Positions 6,407 to 10,886 of a DNA stretch of 10,886 bases are shown here, piece after piece (within the stretch, counting starts at the first letter, position 1; the number at the start of each line of letters is the position of its first letter). This DNA is from JAFNAG01 sp041501225 (GTDB taxonomy: Bacteria; Acidobacteriota; UBA6911). Below the pieces are notes generated by a model. The model searched no databases and was not told the origin of the DNA. It saw only the letters and a program-made list of their open reading frames with translations. The DNA lies in contig JBGQNR010000219.1 of assembly GCA_041501225.1 (NCBI GenBank), positions 1 through 10,886 on the forward strand, given 5' to 3'. The translations under genes were made by a program, and so were the position numbers.

Positions 6407-7723
6407 ATGATCTCAAAGGGAATCAAGATCGAGCCCGCGCGTGGCAAGCTGGGCGTTGTGTTGCCCGGAATGGGTGCCGTGAGTTCCACCTTTATCGCCG
6501 GCGTAGAGGCCATCAAAAGAGGACTGGCTAAGCCGATAGGGTCACTCACCCAGATGGGGACCATCCGCCTGGGCAAGCGCACGGAACGGCGGGTTCCGGC
6601 CATCAAAGACTTTGTCCCCCTCGCTTCCTTGAAGGATCTGGTCTTCGGCGGCTGGGACATCTTCACGGAAGACGTTTATGCCGCCGGCATCAATGCCGGC
6701 GTTCTCGAAAAGAGCCTGCTGGATTCCGTCAAACCGGCCCTTCAGAAGATCCGGCCCTGGCCTGCGGCATTCGACAGCTACTACGTCAAGCGCCTGCACG
6801 GACCGAACGTCAAAAAAGCCGCCAACAAGATGGAATTGGCCGAACAGATCCAAGATGACATTGCCAATTTCAAGAAGAAGAACAAACTGGACCGCATCGT
6901 CATGGTGTGGTGCGGCAGCACCGAGATCTTCCTGAAGAAAAAGCCGGTGCACCAGACGATCGCGAGCTTTGAAAAGGGGCTGGTCAAGAGCGATATCTCG
7001 ATCGCACCCAGCATGATTTACGCCTACGCCGCTATCAAGTCCGGTATTCCCTATGCCAATGGCGCGCCCAACCTGAGCGTGGATATTCCCGCGTTGAATC
7101 AGCTGGCCCACGAGCATGGTGTGCCGATCTGCGGCAAAGACTTCAAGACAGGCCAAACGCTGATGAAAACGATCCTGGCACCCGGTCTGAAATCCCGGCT
7201 GCTGGGCCTGAATGGCTGGTTTTCCACCAACATCCTGGGCAACCGGGATGGCGAAGTGCTCGACGATCCGGAGTCATTCAAGACCAAGGAAGAGAGCAAG
7301 CTCTCCGTTTTGTCCCAGATCCTGCAGCCCGAAGTATACCCTGACCTCTATTCCAATTTCACACATTGCGTGCGCATCAATTACTACCCCCCGCGCGGTG
7401 ACAACAAAGAGGGCTGGGACAACATCGATATTTTTGGTTGGCTGGGCTACCCCATGCAGATCAAGGTCGACTTCCTGTGCCGCGATTCAATCCTCGCCGC
7501 GCCTCTCGTCCTCGACTTGGTCTTGTTTATGGATTTAGCGCATCGATGCGGCATGAAGGGAATACAGGAATGGCTTTCCTTTTACTTCAAGAGCCCGATG
7601 TGCGCCCCGGAGCTTTACCCGGAGCACGACCTATTTATCCAGCTCATGAAGCTGAAGAACACGCTGCGCTACTTGCGCGGAGAGGAAATGATCACTCATT
7701 TGGGGCTGGAGTATTACGACTAA
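6407..7723 (+). CDS. ino1: Myo-inositol-1-phosphate (inositol-3-phosphate) synthase
   Basis: This NAD-dependent enzyme cyclises glucose 6-phosphate to 1L-myo-inositol 1-phosphate, the committed step of inositol synthesis, in the cytosol. The 438-residue protein has an N-terminal Rossmann fold with GMGAVSST (21-28). The hallmark block KDFKTGQT spans 244-251, with Lys247 matching a conserved active-site lysine. NILGNRDG (275-282) and KTKEESK (292-298) come next. DNKEGWDNIDIF (332-343) carries the lysine equivalent to one in the yeast active site, and RDSILAAPLVLDLVL (359-373) closes the set. It resembles the eukaryote-like long family more than short actinobacterial versions. It follows glyS by 60 bp with its own good ribosome-binding site. 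No phosphatidylinositol synthase or inositol monophosphatase is in the window, so the end product is unknown. Confidence 0.93.
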   Translation: MISKGIKIEPARGKLGVVLPGMGAVSSTFIAGVEAIKRGLAKPIGSLTQMGTIRLGKRTERRVPAIKDFVPLASLKDLVFGGWDIFTEDVYAAGINAGVLEKSLLDSVKPALQKIRPWPAAFDSYYVKRLHGPNVKKAANKMELAEQIQDDIANFKKKNKLDRIVMVWCGSTEIFLKKKPVHQTIASFEKGLVKSDISIAPSMIYAYAAIKSGIPYANGAPNLSVDIPALNQLAHEHGVPICGKDFKTGQTLMKTILAPGLKSRLLGLNGWFSTNILGNRDGEVLDDPESFKTKEESKLSVLSQILQPEVYPDLYSNFTHCVRINYYPPRGDNKEGWDNIDIFGWLGYPMQIKVDFLCRDSILAAPLVLDLVLFMDLAHRCGMKGIQEWLSFYFKSPMCAPELYPEHDLFIQLMKLKNTLRYLRGEEMITHLGLEYYD

Positions 7724-7805
7724 GAAAAAAAGTACTGAGTGCTGAGTACTGAGTCTCAAGAAAATCGCATGAGGCTCAGTATTCGGAACTCAGTACTCAG
7801 TACTT
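7724..7805. terminator. Stem-loop between convergent ino1 and ppdK; strong terminator on the minus strand
   Basis: AGTACTGAGTGCTGAGT (7731-7747) pairs with ACTCAGTACTCAGTACT (7788-7804), a 17-bp stem with one G-T wobble. An inner stem of 10 bp (7748-7757 with 7771-7780, one wobble) has a 13-nt loop, with a 7-nt bulge at 7781-7787. On the minus strand the stem is followed directly by seven T (complement of 7724-7730), a classic intrinsic terminator located just after the ppdK stop. On the plus strand the trailing sequence TTATTTA is a poorer U-tract, but the same hairpin may also end ino1 transcripts. Confidence 0.75.
7731..7804. repeat. Short direct and inverted repeats of AGTACTGAGT
   Basis: AGTACTGAGT occurs at 7731-7740 and 7745-7754, a variant lies between them (GCTGAGT), and the complement occurs at 7795-7804 with a further partial copy at 7788-7794. 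Similar CTCAGTACT strings are, as far as I recall, common in intergenic regions of some Acidobacteriota-like genomes; this is memory, not a search result. Confidence 0.7.
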
Positions 7806-7807
7806 AT

Positions 7808-10582
<2,775 letters not shown>

Positions 10583-10590
10583 CGAAGGGT

Positions 10591-10595
10591 CTCCT
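10591..10595 (-). promoter_or_regulatory. Ribosome-binding site of ppdK
   Basis: On the minus strand AGGAG stands 8 nt before the ATG (10580-10582). This near-ideal site confirms the start chosen for ppdK. Confidence 0.8.
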
Positions 10596-10672
10596 GAATC
10601 AATGTGAGGCTCTATGCCCTAAAGCTCAAACAACATGAATAAAGAAACGATCAGTACGAAAACAAACTGTAT

Positions 10673-10702
10673 CGAATACTGGAAATGCATGCCCAAAGTC
10701 AA
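10673..10702 (-). promoter_or_regulatory. Candidate promoter of ppdK
   Basis: On the minus strand TTGACT (10697-10702, 5 of 6 consensus bases) is followed after 18 bases by TATTCG (10673-10678), a poor -10. It would give an AT-rich leader of roughly 80 nt before ppdK. The -35 match is good but the -10 is weak. Confidence 0.3.
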
Positions 10703-10767
10703 GATAACCTTTTCAATGGCTGTGATTCAGACAGCAGGCATGGAAAGCAGAAATGGATCATCTTGTC

Positions 10768-10794
10768 ACCGCGAAGACCACAAAGACCGCAAAG
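10768..10794. repeat. Three tandem 9-nt units, consensus ACCRCRAAG
   Basis: The units are ACCGCGAAG (10768-10776), ACCACAAAG (10777-10785) and ACCGCAAAG (10786-10794). Runs of this 9-nt type are, from memory, frequent between genes in several bacterial groups and are often mispredicted as short proteins rich in Phe, Ala and Val. No function is evident. Confidence 0.7.
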
Positions 10795-10886
10795 CTGACT
10801 CCAAGGCCCGCCCGGGGGCTGCCTTCGGCCGCCATCCTCAGCCGTGAGCGGCGGAAAAGCTGCGCCGACTCTCACTCTTCAGCCTG
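10795..10886. other. Unassigned GC-rich end of the window
   Basis: I see no supportable gene here. The sequence is GC-rich, with a small 4-bp hairpin at GCCGTGAGCGGC and no recognisable RNA gene. It may be the flank of a gene lying beyond the window or further repeat-derived spacer. Confidence 0.4.

Noticed and set aside
10758..10835. Small minus-strand frame with a hydrophobic SFAVFVVFAV stretch
   Set aside because: The hydrophobic stretch is just the translation of the period-9 repeat, a known kind of spurious peptide; no ribosome-binding site was seen.
10635..10847. Open frame of 70 codons on the plus strand upstream of ppdK
   Set aside because: It runs through the ppdK leader and the 9-nt tandem repeat, has no good ribosome-binding site and shows no recognisable motif.

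Overview
This 10.9 kb window is a moderately GC-rich bacterial chromosome segment made almost entirely of housekeeping genes. The gene set suggests a Gram-negative-type bacterium, most likely Acidobacteriota or a related lineage (inference). The supporting points are a short-type phosphatidylserine decarboxylase paired with PssA, a two-subunit glycyl-tRNA synthetase, a four-cysteine RecO, a eukaryote-like myo-inositol-phosphate synthase, a pyruvate phosphate dikinase with an extra insert, and short intergenic repeats. No tRNA, rRNA, CRISPR array or phage gene is visible.

Layout. Positions 1-278 are a complete small element with perfect 27-bp terminal inverted repeats and a folded-back interior. 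It has no credible gene and looks like a MITE or another non-autonomous repeat. It ends 79 bp before a run of seven plus-strand genes: psd, pssA, an unrecognised lipoprotein gene, recO, glyQ, glyS and a myo-inositol-phosphate synthase gene. Spacing is tight for the first four: psd and pssA abut, and the lipoprotein gene overlaps recO by 14 bp. A 130-bp gap before glyQ holds a possible 32-codon ORF and a hairpin. GlyQ and glyS are 18 bp apart, and the inositol synthase follows after 60 bp. A long stem-loop at 7731-7804, built from short repeats, separates this run from the convergent ppdK gene (minus strand, 7808-10582). The last 304 bp hold the ppdK leader, a possible promoter, a three-unit 9-nt tandem repeat and an unassigned GC-rich tail.

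Function. Psd and PssA carry out the two consecutive steps that make phosphatidylethanolamine from CDP-diacylglycerol. GlyQ and GlyS form one enzyme that charges tRNA-Gly. RecO serves recombinational repair. The inositol-phosphate synthase makes the precursor for inositol lipids or solutes, and PPDK interconverts pyruvate and phosphoenolpyruvate. I found no convincing new multi-gene system. The least explained parts are the 278-bp element, the lipoprotein between pssA and recO, the small ORF and hairpin before glyQ, the repeat-derived terminator, and the roughly 43-residue insert in PPDK.
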